Assembly (NCBI GenBank): GCA_028583405.1
Contig: CM053253.1
Span: 9,044,441-9,108,440, forward strand
Reading direction: 5' to 3'
Source: Pogonophryne albipinna
Lineage: Eukaryota > Chordata > Actinopteri > Perciformes > Artedidraconidae
Length of the DNA stretch: 64,000 nt
Each line of letters starts with the position of its first letter. The stretch's first letter is position 1. Positions 45,226 through 58,489 of the stretch are shown here, piece after piece. The notes beneath the pieces were generated by a model. That model searched no databases. It was given only the letters and a program-made list of their open reading frames with translations, and was not told the DNA's origin. A program made the translations under genes and the position numbers.

Positions 45226-47440
45226 TTAGATGCAATATCAGCTAAAATAGCCTTTTAATTATGCATAACTGTACACTGTATTTTTATGGAGAATTATTAA
45301 TGATGCAAAGGGGAAGGTACAATTAACTTTTTTATTCACTGTTTTACGAGTTTATTAAGTGCCAGAGGAGTGGCTAGGATATAAGGATACTGAATGCACC
45401 ATTGGGTGATTGGAAATTGTAACCACACATTGTAAGAAGTGTCCTTAAATATTGAGGATAATAATTGTCTTGTCCTAAATAGTGGCTATGTCCCCGATGA
45501 TAGTTCTATGTTTTTCTGCAACAAACGCTACTGAAGGTAAACTGATGGTGCAAGGGTGGGTGGTGCAGTACTTCACATTTTTATTGAAACTGAAAATGTC
45601 ATTCATCGCACCGGGTCAAGCTGTTTTCTATTATTTTCAATGTCTTTGTGCAACTTTGTACATGTTCTGACGTTATTTCTATGTGAAGATGATTGGAACA
45701 TTTCTTTCAGAATGACACAACATTTTAATTTAGTTAAATCTGATCACTTTGATGATACTTGGTGAAACGTTCTTATAGTTAAAGTACCAAAAGTAAAAGT
45801 AATTGTACAGATTGGTCCATTTCAGAATAATATATATGATGTGTTTTATAATGATTGATCATTCTCAAAGCTGGTAAAGGTCCAGCTAACTTTAATGACT
45901 TGACATACTGCAGGGTAGCTTGTGAATTTACTCCAGGTGGAACTAAAGTCTGATTTAAGAGTTCATTATATTTCACATCATTAATCCAAATATGTAAAGT
46001 AAGTAACTAAAGGTATTCAATACATGTAGTGGAGTGAAAGTACACCATTTAACCCTGAACTGTGGTGGAGTAAAAGTACACAGTAGCACATGTTAACAGT
46101 AAAATAAGTACCTCAAAAGTGTACTTAAGTACAGTACTTGAGTAAATGTACTTAGTTACTCTCCTGATCTGTTAAGCTCTCCCAACATATGCAGGTTAGC
46201 ATCCGGCAGTTTCTATGTGCTGGGGACCCGTACAGTACATTTATATCATAAAACGTTGGGGTCCTCAACATTTTTGGGTTCACAGCGGGACTCTCTGAGT
46301 TGCAGACACATTATTTCTGTGAGTTTGTTCCAGATATTTGGAGCATAATAACTGAAGCTGTTTCTCCATGTTCAGGAACTCCGATCCCCCGAGTCCTGCG
46401 GCAGGAAGCGATCCTTCTCTCCAAGACCTCCTGGACCCAGGCCTGTAAGTTGGTCCAGAACCAGAGTCCCAGTGAGGTTAATGCATAAGCTTTCAAAAAA
46501 AATTGTTTTTGAGATGATACAGTGAAAAATCTCTTCAGTTGTGTTTTTCTCTCCACCAGCAGCACACTTTGCTCTTGTTTTAAAATGCGTAGTCCAGGGG
46601 TGTCCAAACTTTTTCACCGAGGGCCACATACAGAAAATTATACGAAGGGCTGGGCCACTGAAGTGAGGTGAGGTCTACTGCCTCATAAGTTAAGTTTTAA
46701 GTCAGCAAGAAAAATCAAATGTGGGTAAATTATGCTTAATACTTGAACATGCTTTAAGAAAAACAACAGCCTACATCACAGCTCTCCATAGGGTTTCATT
46801 TATTTTGTTAGCAGCTCATTCCTTAAAACAGAAGCCTCAGATTGATTAGCATAAGAGGAAATGCGAAGGGTTTATTTCAAGCTTGTTATGAAAATAAGTT
46901 ATTGGGCTTTTTTCTTATCTACTTAAAAATGTTCAACTTGAATTGACTGAATTTGTTTGAAAAGTCGGCTTCTTAAAACATGAATACTGTGAAATATCTG
47001 TTTTTATCTATATTTAAGAAGTACAATACAAGAAAAGCACAAGTTTCATCTGTGGCCATACTCCATTATACTTTTTGTGTAATACACCACGTCCCCTCTG
47101 GAAAGAGTCTTTGTACCAAAGTTTAATCATCAACAAGTTACAAACCACTTTCACTCTGAGATGAACTTTGAAACTTGATTATAATATGAAACCCCGAGCA
47201 ATTAAAGGATACGTGTACAGTAATCCACGATGAGATTTCCACAGACCAAAAAGCACTCCCGAGTCCCATGAATGGTTTATGAATATAATAATTACAAAGC
47301 TGCATACATTGTTCATCCATCCAATTATTTTGTTGTGTGTGTAATGAGCATTTAAAATGTGCTATGCATCCTCTTGTCTTTGAGAGGGACCGCTTTATTT
47401 TCTCCCTATCAATCAGATTTGTTGCACTGTGGCAGCTGTG
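45226..47440. other. Intergenic DNA with repeat scraps
   Basis: 46180-46590 has an old non-LTR-like piece (GAGTTTGTTCCAGATATTTGG). A hAT-type end at 46594 is listed separately. No supported exon. Confidence 0.4.
46594..46760 (+). mobile_element. hAT-type terminal fragment (CAGGGGTGTCCAAAC)
   Basis: CAGGGGTGTCCAAACTTTTTCACCGAGGGCCACATA is standard Charlie-like hAT end wording. The interior is short and the opposite end is not visible. Confidence 0.6.
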
Positions 47441-47448
47441 GCCCATTA

Positions 47449-49622
47449 CATTGCATTTAGCTGACGCTTTTATCCAAAGCGACTTACAATAACTACATTC
47501 GACCAGGAAGACACAACCTTGAAGAAAACAGAATCATATAAGTACATCAGGTTTCATAGAGCCAAACATTTCAAGTGCTACTCAACTGGCTATATATAAG
47601 CCAGTCCTTTATTAGTATATAAGTGCTCTGTTAGCAGTTCTTTGTTAATAGTTCTATCGCTCGAGGTGGAGTCGAAAGAGATGAGTTTTCAGTCTGCGCC
47701 GGAAGATGTGCAGGCTTTCTGCTGTCCTGATGTCAATGGGGAGCTCATTCCACCATTTTGGAGCCAGGATAGCAAACCCACGTGTTTTTGCTGATGGGAA
47801 CTTGGGTCCCCCTCGCAGCGAGGGTGCAGCGAGTCGTTTGGCTGATGCAGAGCGTAGTGCACGCGCTGGGGTGTACAGTTTAACCATGTCCTGGATGTAG
47901 GAAGGGCCAGATCCATTCGCAGCATGGTACGCAAGTACCATTGTCTTGAAGTGGATTCTAGCAGTTACCGGAAGCCAGTGAAGGGAGCGGAGGAGCGGAG
48001 TGGTGTGGGAAAAGGTTGGAAGGTTGAAGACCAGACGAGCAGCTGCATTCTGGATGAGCTGCAGAGGTCGGATGGCACATGCAGGTAGACCAGCCAGGAG
48101 GGAGTTGCAGTAGTCTAGGCGTGAGGTGACGAGAGCCTGGACCAGAACCTGCGTGGCTTTCTGGGTCAGCTGGGGACGAATCTTCCTGATGTTGTAAAGC
48201 GTGTATCTGCAGCAACGGGTTGTAGCAGCGATGTTTGCAGCGAAGGACAGGTTGTTATCTAGGATCACACCCAGATTCCTTGCAGTCTGAGTCGGGGAAA
48301 CAACAGAGGTGCCGATGTTGATTGTCAGGTCAAGAGTGGGACAATCTTTTCCCGGAAGGAAAAGCAGTTCAGTCTTGTCAAGGTTGAGCTTGAGGTGATG
48401 AGCAGACATCCACTGAGAGATGTCAGCTAGACAAGCAGAGATGCGTGCGACGACCTGGGTCTCTGAGCGGGGAAAGGACAGAATTAATTGGGTGTCGTCA
48501 GCGTAGCAGTGGTATGAAAAACCTTGCGGGCTAATGACTGATCCGAGCGAGTTTGTGTACAGGGAGAAGAGGAGGGGACCAAGAACAAAGCCCTGAGGGA
48601 CCCCTGTAGTTAATTGACAAGGGTCGGACTCGGACCCTCTCCAAGTTACCCTGTAGGTACGGTCTTTGAGGTATGAGGTGAGGAGGGAAAGTGCAGAGCC
48701 TGAAACTCCAAGTTCTTGGAGAGTGCGAAGGAGGATCTGATGGTTCACCGTGTCGAATGCAGCTGACAGGTCCAACAGGATGATGACAGAGGAGAGGGAT
48801 GCTGCTTTGGCAGTGTGCAGTTCCTCAGTGACAGCAATGAGAGCAGTTTCTGTGGAGTGACCTGCCTTGAAACCAGACTGGTGCGGATCCAGACGGTTGT
48901 TCTGATGGAGATAACAGGAGAGTTGTTTAAAGACAGCGCGTTCAAGTGTTTTAGACAGGAACGGGAGTAGAGAGACAGGCCTGTAGTTTATAACATCAGA
49001 CGGGTTGAGAGTGGGTTTCTTTAGGAGAGGGTTTACTCTTGCCTCCTTAAGACTATTTGGAAAGTGACCAGAAGTTAGAGAAGTGTTGATGAAATGGGTG
49101 AGGAACGGTAGAATATCAGGAGCGATAGTCTGAAGGAGGTTTGAAGGGATAGGGTCCAGAGGACAGGTGGTAGGGCGGGCAGAGGTAATGAGGGTAAGAA
49201 CCTCACTTGGAGAGAGAGGGGAAAAGGAGGTTAGTGTGTGGGTGAAAGGAGGGTCTGGTGACCCAGCGGTGAGTAAAGGTGAGTCAGAAAAAGAAGAGCG
49301 AATATCATCAACCTTTTTTTCAAAATGGTTAACAAAGTCGCTTGACAGAAGGGAGGAGGGGGGAAGGGCTTTGGGAGGGTCCAAGAGGGTGGAGAAGATG
49401 GAAAATAGTTTTTTGGGATTGGAATAGGAAGATTGGATCTTATCTTGAAAGAAAGTGCTTTTTGCCTGAGAGATGGAAGCAGAGAAAGAGGAGAGGAGAG
49501 CCTGATAGGATAGGAGGTCGTCACGGTGTTTGGATTTCCACCGTTTCCGCTCTGCTGCCCGAAGGACGGTTCTATTAGCACGCAGTGCGTCATTTAGCCA
49601 GGGAGCAGAAGGGGACTGACGA
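47449..49622 (-). mobile_element. L2 LINE copy, 5'-truncated, with perfect 8-bp target duplication
   Basis: GCCCATTA flanks both ends (47441-47448 and 49623-49630). The 3' tail at the low-coordinate end is CATTTAGCTGACGCTTTTATCC. The insert holds the reverse-transcriptase half of the single LINE protein and the full 3' UTR but no endonuclease, typical of incomplete target-primed reverse transcription. Confidence 0.92.
47654..49622 (-). CDS. L2-type LINE reverse transcriptase, open but N-terminally truncated
   Basis: The frame is open from the truncation point (NDALRANRTVLRAAERKWW..., about 49610) to the stop at 47654, roughly 655 residues. RT motifs in order: YRPVSLLPFLSKTLERAVFKQL, QSGFKAGHSTETALIAV, LLDLSAAFDTVNHQILL (catalytic Asp), TGVPQGFVLGPLLFSLY, the YADDTQL active site and HHLKLNLDKTELLFLPG. 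The C-terminal region has WNELPIDIRTAESLHIFRRRLKTHLFRL. GVPQG is followed by Phe where Ser is usual. There is no start codon of its own; the first in-frame ATG-like start is internal. The lack of stops suggests a young insertion. It cannot retrotranspose alone, lacking promoter and endonuclease. Confidence 0.9.
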
Positions 49623-49630
49623 GCCCATTA

Positions 49631-51255
49631 GGAGCTTTGTCTGATAGAGGAAACATAAAAATGTGTTCATAATCAACCTCACAGTTCAAGAAGCACTTTA
49701 TGAACCTATACTGCCATCTCCTGGAACAGCAAGTCTAATCTCTTGTCAAACATTATAACAATGTTTTCATGATGTTTTCCTCAGTGGTTTTATGCTACAC
49801 CCTTAATCAGCAATGTCATCGAAAAGGGCTTTTATTTGCGCTGATTTCTCAGCTTTCTTGCACATATTAAGCTAACTTAATAATATAGTGTATGGAGCAA
49901 GTCAGAGTAAAAGTCCTGCATTTATAAGAACAGAAGTATTGTCAGGAATATGTATTAAAAATGTAAAGTAAAAAAAACATTCTACAGTAATATTGCTTGT
50001 TTATATTAATTTGAATGGTAATACTAGAGGAAAGCACACTTAACGTTCTGCAACACCACATGTCAAATAGTGTACAATATTACCTCTCTGGGCAGCTGTA
50101 TGCATCTGTGTATGTATGCCCGGTTGGAAATAGTCTACTATGAATTCCTGGGTGCATATGTCTCTGCAAAGCTATATACTGTACACCCTGTATATAGCTA
50201 ATCTGGCTAATTTGGCTGTATAATAACTAGTGTCCAACATGGCAATGGATTCACTTACATTTCAGATGTGATCAAAAGCACATCATGTAGATAAATGACT
50301 AAGGATAACTCCATCCATCAGTCAAATATCCTCTCTTTTCATCTGCTCTTATCCCAGCACACATGTTGACGTGTTTTAGGAAAACACAGGTGTTACTAAC
50401 AGCATTAACAATGGCTTTGTTCTGCTCCCTGTTAACCACGACAGTGCGACAGGGAGCCTGAAACTCAAGCAGCAAAAGGGAATTCAGACCTCATTTATTT
50501 TATTATTCACACCTGTTTTTCGACTGTGACATGTCAACATGTCTCCTGTGGGGGACAAAACATTCTGTCCTCCTTTTCCTCTGATTGCAAAGCCTAGTTT
50601 ATCAAAATGTTAATCTCCCTGTCTCTTTGGCAGATGCAATGTACTGTTAGAGAAAAAAAGACGGGCATTTTGAAGGGATTTCTTTTCTGTTGATGGAAAA
50701 GGATATTTTGCAGTGGTGGTCTAGTAGCCGAGGGGTCTGAGATGTTCTAACCTGCAATGTTCCCAGCTGGGGATTATTATTGCATCTCATATTGCCTGCT
50801 GTCATCTTTGTACTTCTAATGAAGAGACAAACCCCCTTCAAATAAAATCCAAATCACATGAATCTAAATCTAATTACGCATAATTGCCCAAATAACACTT
50901 AAAACTAGGATCCTTATGGGTAATGAGAACACACATTCACATCATTACCGTTTAATCTGATTCTGCGAACGTGTTGACAACCAATCCCTCATTTTCACAT
51001 CCAGCAACGACATCATCAATCATTTGGAGTCTTGTTTGTGTCCACCTGATCTCTTTTATTCTCTCTTTTTGGAGGTCTTGTTGGTCTCTACCGAATTATT
51101 TTTAGTGGCTATCCATGCTCCACTGTGTTCAGCAGGCAGTCTCTAACAAGCCTGTCTGCGGTCTGCTACTGAGCAGGTAGTGTAGTGTTAGAGTTTGTTT
51201 GTGCAGAAATGTAATTGCCTGTGCGGTGAGCGATGGAAGGTCAGTTATAACTGTG
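49631..51255. other. Intergenic DNA 3' of tmem81
   Basis: No gene recognised; probably includes the tmem81 3' UTR near 51255 downward, though no convincing poly-A signal position was fixed. AT-rich with no strong repeats. Confidence 0.4.
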
Positions 51256-54200
51256 TTAACACATGAACTCTCTCCTCCTCAGTGTCCACCAGAGGCCCAG
51301 CAGCATCAATCCAGCACCAACGCCCGCCAGGCTCAAACTGATCAGCACCTGAGTGTTCAGACACAACAAATGCACAGTTGATAAGAAGGATGATTATAGG
51401 GCTGCCCTATAGCATGGTTGATCTATAGCCCATGTACTAGGGCATGCAGAAGACTCAGGCTCAAAATCGGCCTCGGACCATTTACCCACGCCCTCTGGTT
51501 TCCCCTTTCAACACTGTCACTTCAATAAGGGCACTGGTGGCTCCAAAGAAAAAGTGGAAAAAAAGAGATCATTATACACGATGAAATAATTCTACTGAAT
51601 TTAGTTTGTCAGCTAACTAACGATACAAACCATTTTTACCAAAACAAAACACAAGTCTCATAAGAAGCATCTAAATGACCCCTTAGCGAAAAACGCTAAC
51701 GGACAGTGGCACAGAACTCAAGATAAAAGTACCCTTATTACTTATCGTAGCTACACATACAAGATACCCGATTAAAGCTGAGGTTCCACAGATTATTTAG
51801 GTATATAGTATCATCACGGAGTCATCCAAACTCGCGACAGCGGAAGCAAACACAGACATCACAGGAGCTTCTAGGGAGATCGTCTCACCGTAGCTGTCAA
51901 TCTGATCAAAAGACGTGTTCAATGGCATTAAAACGAGAAAAAACGCGGCTGAATCGGTTAATCCATAGGTTTTTAACGTCTCTGTATAAAAAAAATGATT
52001 TCATTTATAATCCATAATTCAATTTTTATGTAAAAAATCGCAGAGCAAACGTTAGCTGCTAATGGTAGCCACCAGAGTGGCTGCTGCTTCCGGTCTAGGC
52101 TATGCAGCAGTCTAACTCACGCACATTACCAAATAAGGACTAGGTGGGAGTTCCCCTCGATTCCATTGGCTCTGACGGTCAGAAAGAGATGTCACATGTC
52201 AAAATCCAGCAAGGGGGGCCAGAGATATGGAAAATCCACCCAAATGGCCCCAGAAGAGGGTTTTTTTTGCTAAATCTGTCTAAAAAGGTCAAATATCACT
52301 TGTTTTGCATCAATCTTGATACAGGGTACTTATTATATGTTGTACTTTGGATTCCTAAAGCTTTTAGTCTACTAACCCATCATCCAAGGTTAGTTATCAA
52401 TATAAGTACAAAATATATTTTGGACGGACACTATAATTTACAGTTTTTTACTATGTTCAATCTGAATTTTCTTTAAAATAAAAAACATCTATATTTATTC
52501 TGACTTTTCTACATCCAACTCACAGGTTTATCATTACTTTGAGAAAAAAGATTATTAATTTAACCCTTTTAGAAGGGAAGATATGGTCATTTGTTCTGGG
52601 AATGTCATTAATTGCTTTGAATCTGTGGACAAGCTGTTTTTCTAAGGGCTTTACAACAATATGTCAGTAATCTTGGGCAGCAGTAGCGCAATCTGAGGGA
52701 CTTGGCTTGGGAAATGGAGGGTTGACAGTTCAAATGCAGACTGGTGCTTGGAGAGGTGTTCATTTGCCTCTTTGGGATGCCAAAATGCCCTAGACACCAG
52801 ACCTACACACTGCTCCCCAGGCACTGTATATACAGTATAATAGCTGGCCACTGCTCCTAATAAGATGGGATAAAGGCAGTGTCTTATGTTCACTGTGTGT
52901 GTGGGCTACTTTCTTGACGATTAAAGGAGGATTCACAAAGTCTTCCATTCGTACATAATAGTACTTGAAACAAATCCCCTCAAATTATCTTTAGTGTATG
53001 ACTGCTTCCCCAAATCCATCCCTTCCTGAACAAACCGTACAGTGTAAATCAGAGGCGTTCTCTGGTCTGACTCTGTCTGGTTCTGCTTCTGGTTTCCAGA
53101 GTCCCACTGGGCCAGAGAGCTCTCGTAGTCCAGATTGAGTACAGAGGATGGCAAAACCCGGATCCCCCAGTAAACCCTCTTCACCCTGTGGAAGCTGGCA
53201 TCCTGCACGACACAGCAATAAGTACCTGAAATATAACATGGTGATTAATCGGCGCTTTAAATGATGTCCTTTCATTCAACAGGCAGGAGGTGTGTTTATG
53301 TCTGTGTGTGAACGTGCGCCCCTGACCTTTGTGTGTTTCTCTTTGTGGGAATGTCTTGGTGAGAATTTCAGTGCGGTTTCGAGGATATTATTGTGAAATT
53401 ATTACATGTTGAAACTTTCTTTGTCTACCGTATAAACACCGACTTTTAAACCTCACCTGAAAATGATGCTGCTTTGCTTGTGCAGCTTCATTATGGCATT
53501 ATATAAAACAAGTGAGGCAAAAGGCAGCACATCAAATTACTTCTGACATAACATACTGTATGTTCTGGTTAGCCTTTGAGAGTAAAAGTAATGTGTGTTA
53601 AAAAAAATCGTATACATGCACCTCTCCTTAGAAATGGGAAACTAAATTCAGGTTCTGTGTGAGCACATGCATCAGAGTGTTTACCTGCGTCCTCCTCCAT
53701 CACAGGGTCCAGAATCACACGCTCCAGCAGAGGGGCGTGCCAGCGAGCAAACAGAGTGTCGTCAGAGCTGATTATTCCTCGGGCATAACGCCATGACACC
53801 CTGAGCCGTTAAAGAAAACACCTCAGTGAGCAGAGCCCTCTGTCAAAGACCTGCCGCAGTTACAGGTGGTTCTGCATCCTTGGAACAACCTCAACTTTGG
53901 CAAAACAAGCAATTTTTCTTTCATTCTAATCCCATCTTTAAATGGCAGAAAGCAACAACTTGTGGACAATTTCAATAACAAAAATGACGGTTGTTGCATC
54001 AGTCTGTTTTAGTCCCATTATTGGGCTACAAATGTATGCATATAAAGTGCATGTGTACATGAATATAGACATAATTCCGGGTATTCCAGGTCTGTTATTA
54101 CAGGTAATGCATTGTTGGATACTGTCCCGGGGCCCTTGACTGTCACAAGGCCCCTACGGATCAAATGTTTTCAGGCTTGTTTGACCTCTGACCCCCGCCA

Positions 54201-55645
54201 GCATCACTGATGGGTGTTGGGTTTATTCAGAAGTGCTGCACCTTTAAACCCACCCACAAGTGATGTCACAGTGTCATGGAGTACACCTGTCCTGTACATC
54301 ACAACAAGTTCACAACTGGAGGGCAGACAAAGACGATGTTCAGTTTAGTTTCTCATTTAAGCGGTTCCTATATGTTTTCCGTAATCCTACAATTATAGCC
54401 AAACTGAAAGGGCTTTTTATTGGGAAGGCTGAATAATGGCCCACAGCTCAGTTTTGCCTTGGGCTGGTTAACACCCTTCAAAAATTATTACAAAACTTTT
54501 CATTTTATTCTGCAATAGATATCTAGTTTTTCAGGATGAGACTGTGTTATATCTAACATGACAATTGCAAGATTTCTTCCCCACATTGTTTGCAATCAAA
54601 AGACATGAATCAGTCACCTCCTCATCCTCACCTCCAGGAGAACCTCCCCATCGCCTGCATCACTTCTCCCAGACAGTCGATCTCCACTCTCTCTCCTAGA
54701 GTCACAGTCATGGTCCTGAGTCCACACTGCCACGACTCCAGACAGCTCAGCTTACGCACACGACACTCCTCCGACACCTTTCATTTAGCAATTTCCACAT
54801 GCAAACGATAATGATTAATGTTAAAGGTCCCCTCATACTGTTTTTCATCAATATGTTATAGGTCTCAGATATAAACAAAACATGCCTCTGAAGTGTTTGG
54901 CTCCAAATACCAAACAGATCATTGCAGCATCCCATAATCCCCTCTGTTTCAGCCCTGTTTCAAAAGTGCTGATTCTCTGTCTGTTACTTTAGATGAAAAT
55001 AAGGAGCCCCTCCCCACGCCCCTCTGAGAGAGATTTGGTTAAACGGAACACTATGGTGCTCTAGGAGGAGATTCAGGTGATAAGGGGGGAGGGGTTACCT
55101 TGGTTGGTGATTGGCTAATGGTTACACAAGCCAAAAAAACGTTATGACATCATCAAGTGGCCAAAATCTGATCAGCTCATTTTCAGACAGGTTTTTATAT
55201 AAATGGATCAGGACAAAAAGAGAGCAAATCTTTTCTCCTGGAACTTTCAGAATCTCTTTACACAGAGGGGACACATGTGCATGAAAATCATGCAAAACCC
55301 AATTTTTAGAACCTAAAAAGTGGATTTTGCATGATAGGAGACCTTTAATGTAGTTATTTTCCTTCTTGCATTTGTCAATGATTTAGTGTTAGATGTTTAA
55401 GACAACTACAGTACCTCTGTTCCATCTTTACTTCTGACATCTTCTTCCATGGCTTTCTTGCCATCCTTTAACAAACAGAGGGTTTGAGTTTTAACACCCA
55501 GACCACAGGTGGCGCTGCAGGGGGAGCTGTCAACAACAACCTCCAGCGACACCTTATCCACCTCCTCCAGGTCAACTGAGGTCACAGGATGATGAAGGAG
55601 GAGGAGGAGGAAGAAGAGGAGAAACCTGACAGTCACATGTTGCAT
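51256..55645 (-). CDS. tmem81: TMEM81, sperm Ig-domain membrane protein, five coding exons
   Basis: Exons (5' to 3'): 55645-55415, 54777-54632, 53800-53685, 53225-53041, 51348-51256. They sum to 771 nt (256 residues plus stop) with phases 0, 2, 1, 0; human TMEM81 is 255 residues. Residues 1-23 are a signal peptide (FLLFFLLLLLHH). SPCSATCGLG and CRVRKLSCLESWQCG match the family's Cys-rich start. The Ig-like domain has C112, SWRYARGIISSDD, and EDAGTYCC with C168. The strand VKRVYWGIRVLPSSVLNL follows. The last exon gives one helix (VLISLSLAGVGAGLMLLGLWW) and a basic RRR tail. TMEM81 forms a sperm complex with IZUMO1 and SPACA6, and in fish this complex engages egg Bouncer. An acceptor CCTGCAG at about 55667 implies a 5' UTR exon upstream. 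The donor at 53041 (ACT|GTACGG) is weaker than the others, but it gives the correct phase and length. Assignment is from recalled family sequence. Confidence 0.88.
51590..51720. mobile_element. Fragment related to the arm of the 34-41 kb hAT element
   Basis: AACACAAGTCTCATAAGAAGC with flanking ACCATTTTTACCAAAAC and CTAACG words matches, in inverse, the left arm (GCTTCTTGTGAGACTTGTGTT, about 34308) and right arm (GGTAAAAATGGTTCATATC, 40398). It lies in the last intron of tmem81. Boundaries are uncertain. Confidence 0.5.
54825..55344. mobile_element. TTAA-type 520-bp MITE in tmem81 intron 1
   Basis: Begins AGGTCCCCTCATACTG after TTAA (54821-54824) and ends ATAGGAGACCT before TTAA (55345-55348). 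A second, interrupted copy in reverse orientation is at 60592-61491. Non-coding. Confidence 0.8.
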
Positions 55646-55667
55646 GTTTGTGTTTGATGGTAAATCT

Positions 55668-58479
55668 GCAGGAAAGAAAAAAGTGTGTTTTAGTGTCACT
55701 TAATGGACAAAGTTAAGTATCACAAAGAAGGTTGAAAGAAGAATGAACTTGTTTATTTCTGTAAGTGCAGTCAAGATGTTCAGGTAAGTTTGTTGATTTA
55801 TTTGAATTGAAATTGCATCTCTGGGTAACATGCTGCCAGAATTAGTTTTCAAGATTTATTATCAGATGTCAAAGCATAATTGTTTTCCAATATACAAAAT
55901 AACTTGGCTACATTTAAATTAATGTAAAACGACTTACCCCCTCTGTGTGAAATGTAAGAAAAATACAAAATAAACAGGTAAAACTGAGGATTTCAAACTC
56001 TTGCAGTTACTGGGTTTGATTATCAAATGTATTTTTTGTTGTGACAACCAGAGTTCCAGGCTGCAGGTTCCCTTCTTCTGTCGGTCATAATGTTGATTAC
56101 ATGGCTTAGTTGAATACTCGATTCTGATTGGTCAATTCAGAACACTTGACACGTTGTTAATCCAGAACAGACAGACCGCTGTCAAGGATTTATTGACCGT
56201 TGTTAAGGATGCTCACATCTGCACAAAGAAGTCCGTTCGATTTAACTGTATACAGTTTGGCTTCGCGTCGGGCTCCCGATCAGCCTGTCGGTGTTCTTTT
56301 CCCCATAATGACCGCGTCGCTGCATATTATCCCTTACATAACATCTGTTACTCTCTACTTTATGTTGTTATATTTGTCAAAAAAGGGGTTATAAAAGCAG
56401 TTTGTATTACATAACTATCAATGTAAGTTAAGCTTTTAGAACAATACAAGATTACAAGGTCCTGGAAAATGCAATTCTGCATTGGTGTCATTTTGTATTT
56501 ATTTGCTATTTACTGTTTTAATCTTTAGACTGTGGAAATAGCTCTTGAACTTGTTTTTATTAGGTAAATAATTTAAAACAAACATAAACAACAACATATT
56601 GTATCTCTAATTTAGTTAATAGCAGCTTAACTGATACATGATTGGTTTGTGTGTACAGAATACATCATGTTGACCAGTGGAAACCAGCTTGTTGAATATT
56701 GATGATGTTGCAGTTTGTTATAAGACCACTAGGTGTCAGACAAGTATCAGAGAGAATGTAAACAGACATCCGCATAACATGCTGTAGACTGCACTATACA
56801 TGGCCATTTGATTGTTCATTAAAACAGACTATTGATCACCTTATAAGTTAAAAAGTAAATCGAACAGTATTAAGTTGTCTAGCATTTGTTTGTATTATTA
56901 TGCAAACGTTTATGCAACATTAACGTTTTCTGTATATTATTAATGCACATTTGTGGATTCTGCTGACGTTTTATTTTAAATCATATTTGCATGTACATTT
57001 ATTGCTCATTATAAAATATGTAGCCTACTTGTCAAAACAGGTTATATTAAGAATTGTTAACCATTTAAAGACTTTGGTAAGTTTTGGTTTGGTTGCGTCG
57101 CTCTCAAGCTGTTTGGTTCTGTTATGTTTTCTTGCTATTTGTGGACCATAAGACTTTTTTCAAGTGGCAATGTTTAAAACAAATCTTTTTTTAAATCATC
57201 CATGTGTGGGAACCCTTATCTGTGTCCCACCTTCGGCATGGTGGTGACAAAATGCAAACGTGACTCAATCCTTGTCTCGGTTAATGTAGAACTGAACAAA
57301 CATTGCTGTATTTATCAGTTGTGCATCAATTGAGAATGTGAGGAGACAACAAATTAAGTCTGCATTATGGAACATAGAATTATGAATCTGCCAAATGTGT
57401 TGATGAGCTTGGATGTTTCCCTTTTACAATTAGGCCAAATTGCACCTTAAGTTTCAGACCAGCCTGGACTTCAGGTCGACTGAAGCACCCACCTTCTCTC
57501 TTGGCTCCCCGTGCCTTTTATTCCAAACCCAAATATGGTACTTTTAGCACATTATGAATGGGTTGGTGTGTCAAGAATAGTAATTGTTTCAACCCTAAGT
57601 GCATCTGATGCTGGGAAAAGAACATAGACATGAGAACACACCAACAATCCACAGGAAAAACACATTTGAAGAGCGTCACAAAGATGAATCAGCATCAGCG
57701 GGGGACTATAACATGTGCAATAGACGGTAACAGTGGCCTAGTTGGCAGGCCAGGAAACTGTATGTGTGTGTAAGAATAATAAAAATAAGGAGACACAACA
57801 GGACATGAGAAGAGAGAGAGTGAAGTGGAGGACTTGGAGGAAAATGGAGGAGGATGAATGTGATGAGAGATGTTGCATAAAAACAGGAAGAGAAGCATGA
57901 GGATTGGCAAATCATGAACTACATCCAGATTCCACATGATTTACATCCAATGCCAACGTTCAGTGCCAATGCAGGAAGTACTGCGTCATTTCGTCAGCTA
58001 CTCGTGCACTCGCTGCAAAAAGGGGAACCATAAAACAGTACCATTAAGGCTGTATTTCTTTGTAATAAGGTGGAGAGTAAAGTACCCAGTGCCATTGAGC
58101 ACACACTTTTTGGAGTATTATGAACTTAAAAAATGTCAAGATCTGAATTCCATAACCTCACTTCATGTTTCTGTAGTCAGTATGTGGGTGCTGGAAGTTG
58201 GTGGAGGCAGATCTGTTGGCCTTTTTACCTCAAAGTGAGCAAAAAAACCGTTTGCCTCAGTTCCTCTTACAGCCAGATGTTGACAGTCACACCACCAGCA
58301 TGTGATATGTTTATTTTCTCTTACAGTATAAGTATATGGTAATGTTATGAGATGTTAAAGTCTTAGAGAGACATGAACCAAACCATAGCTAAACCACATT
58401 AAAGATGTTTAATGTATATGTAATTCTGAGGCGTTAGAGAATATTGTGAGAGAGAAAGTTATCTGCACAGATTTATCAG
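55668..58479. other. Divergent intergenic region between tmem81 and rab29
   Basis: Should contain the 5' UTR exon and promoter of tmem81, neither resolved. 56086-56345 (CTCGATTCTGATTGGTCAATTC, GACCGTTGTTAAGGATG) looks like a dispersed fish repeat. The remainder is AT-rich with no supported exon. Confidence 0.4.
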
Positions 58480-58489
58480 CTGTTTTAGC

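Noticed and set aside
46311..46629. Overlapping minus-strand frames of 85-98 codons
   Set aside because: No recognisable domain. The sequence looks like an old non-LTR fragment and no splice sites support a gene.
52651..52893. Minus-strand frame MNIRHCLYPILLGAVASYY considered as the tmem81 transmembrane exon
   Set aside because: Hydrophobic stretch too short and phase does not fit. The exon at 51256-51348 gives a proper helix, correct phase and family length.
54590..54811. Plus-strand frame of 73 codons
   Set aside because: Antisense to tmem81 exon 2.
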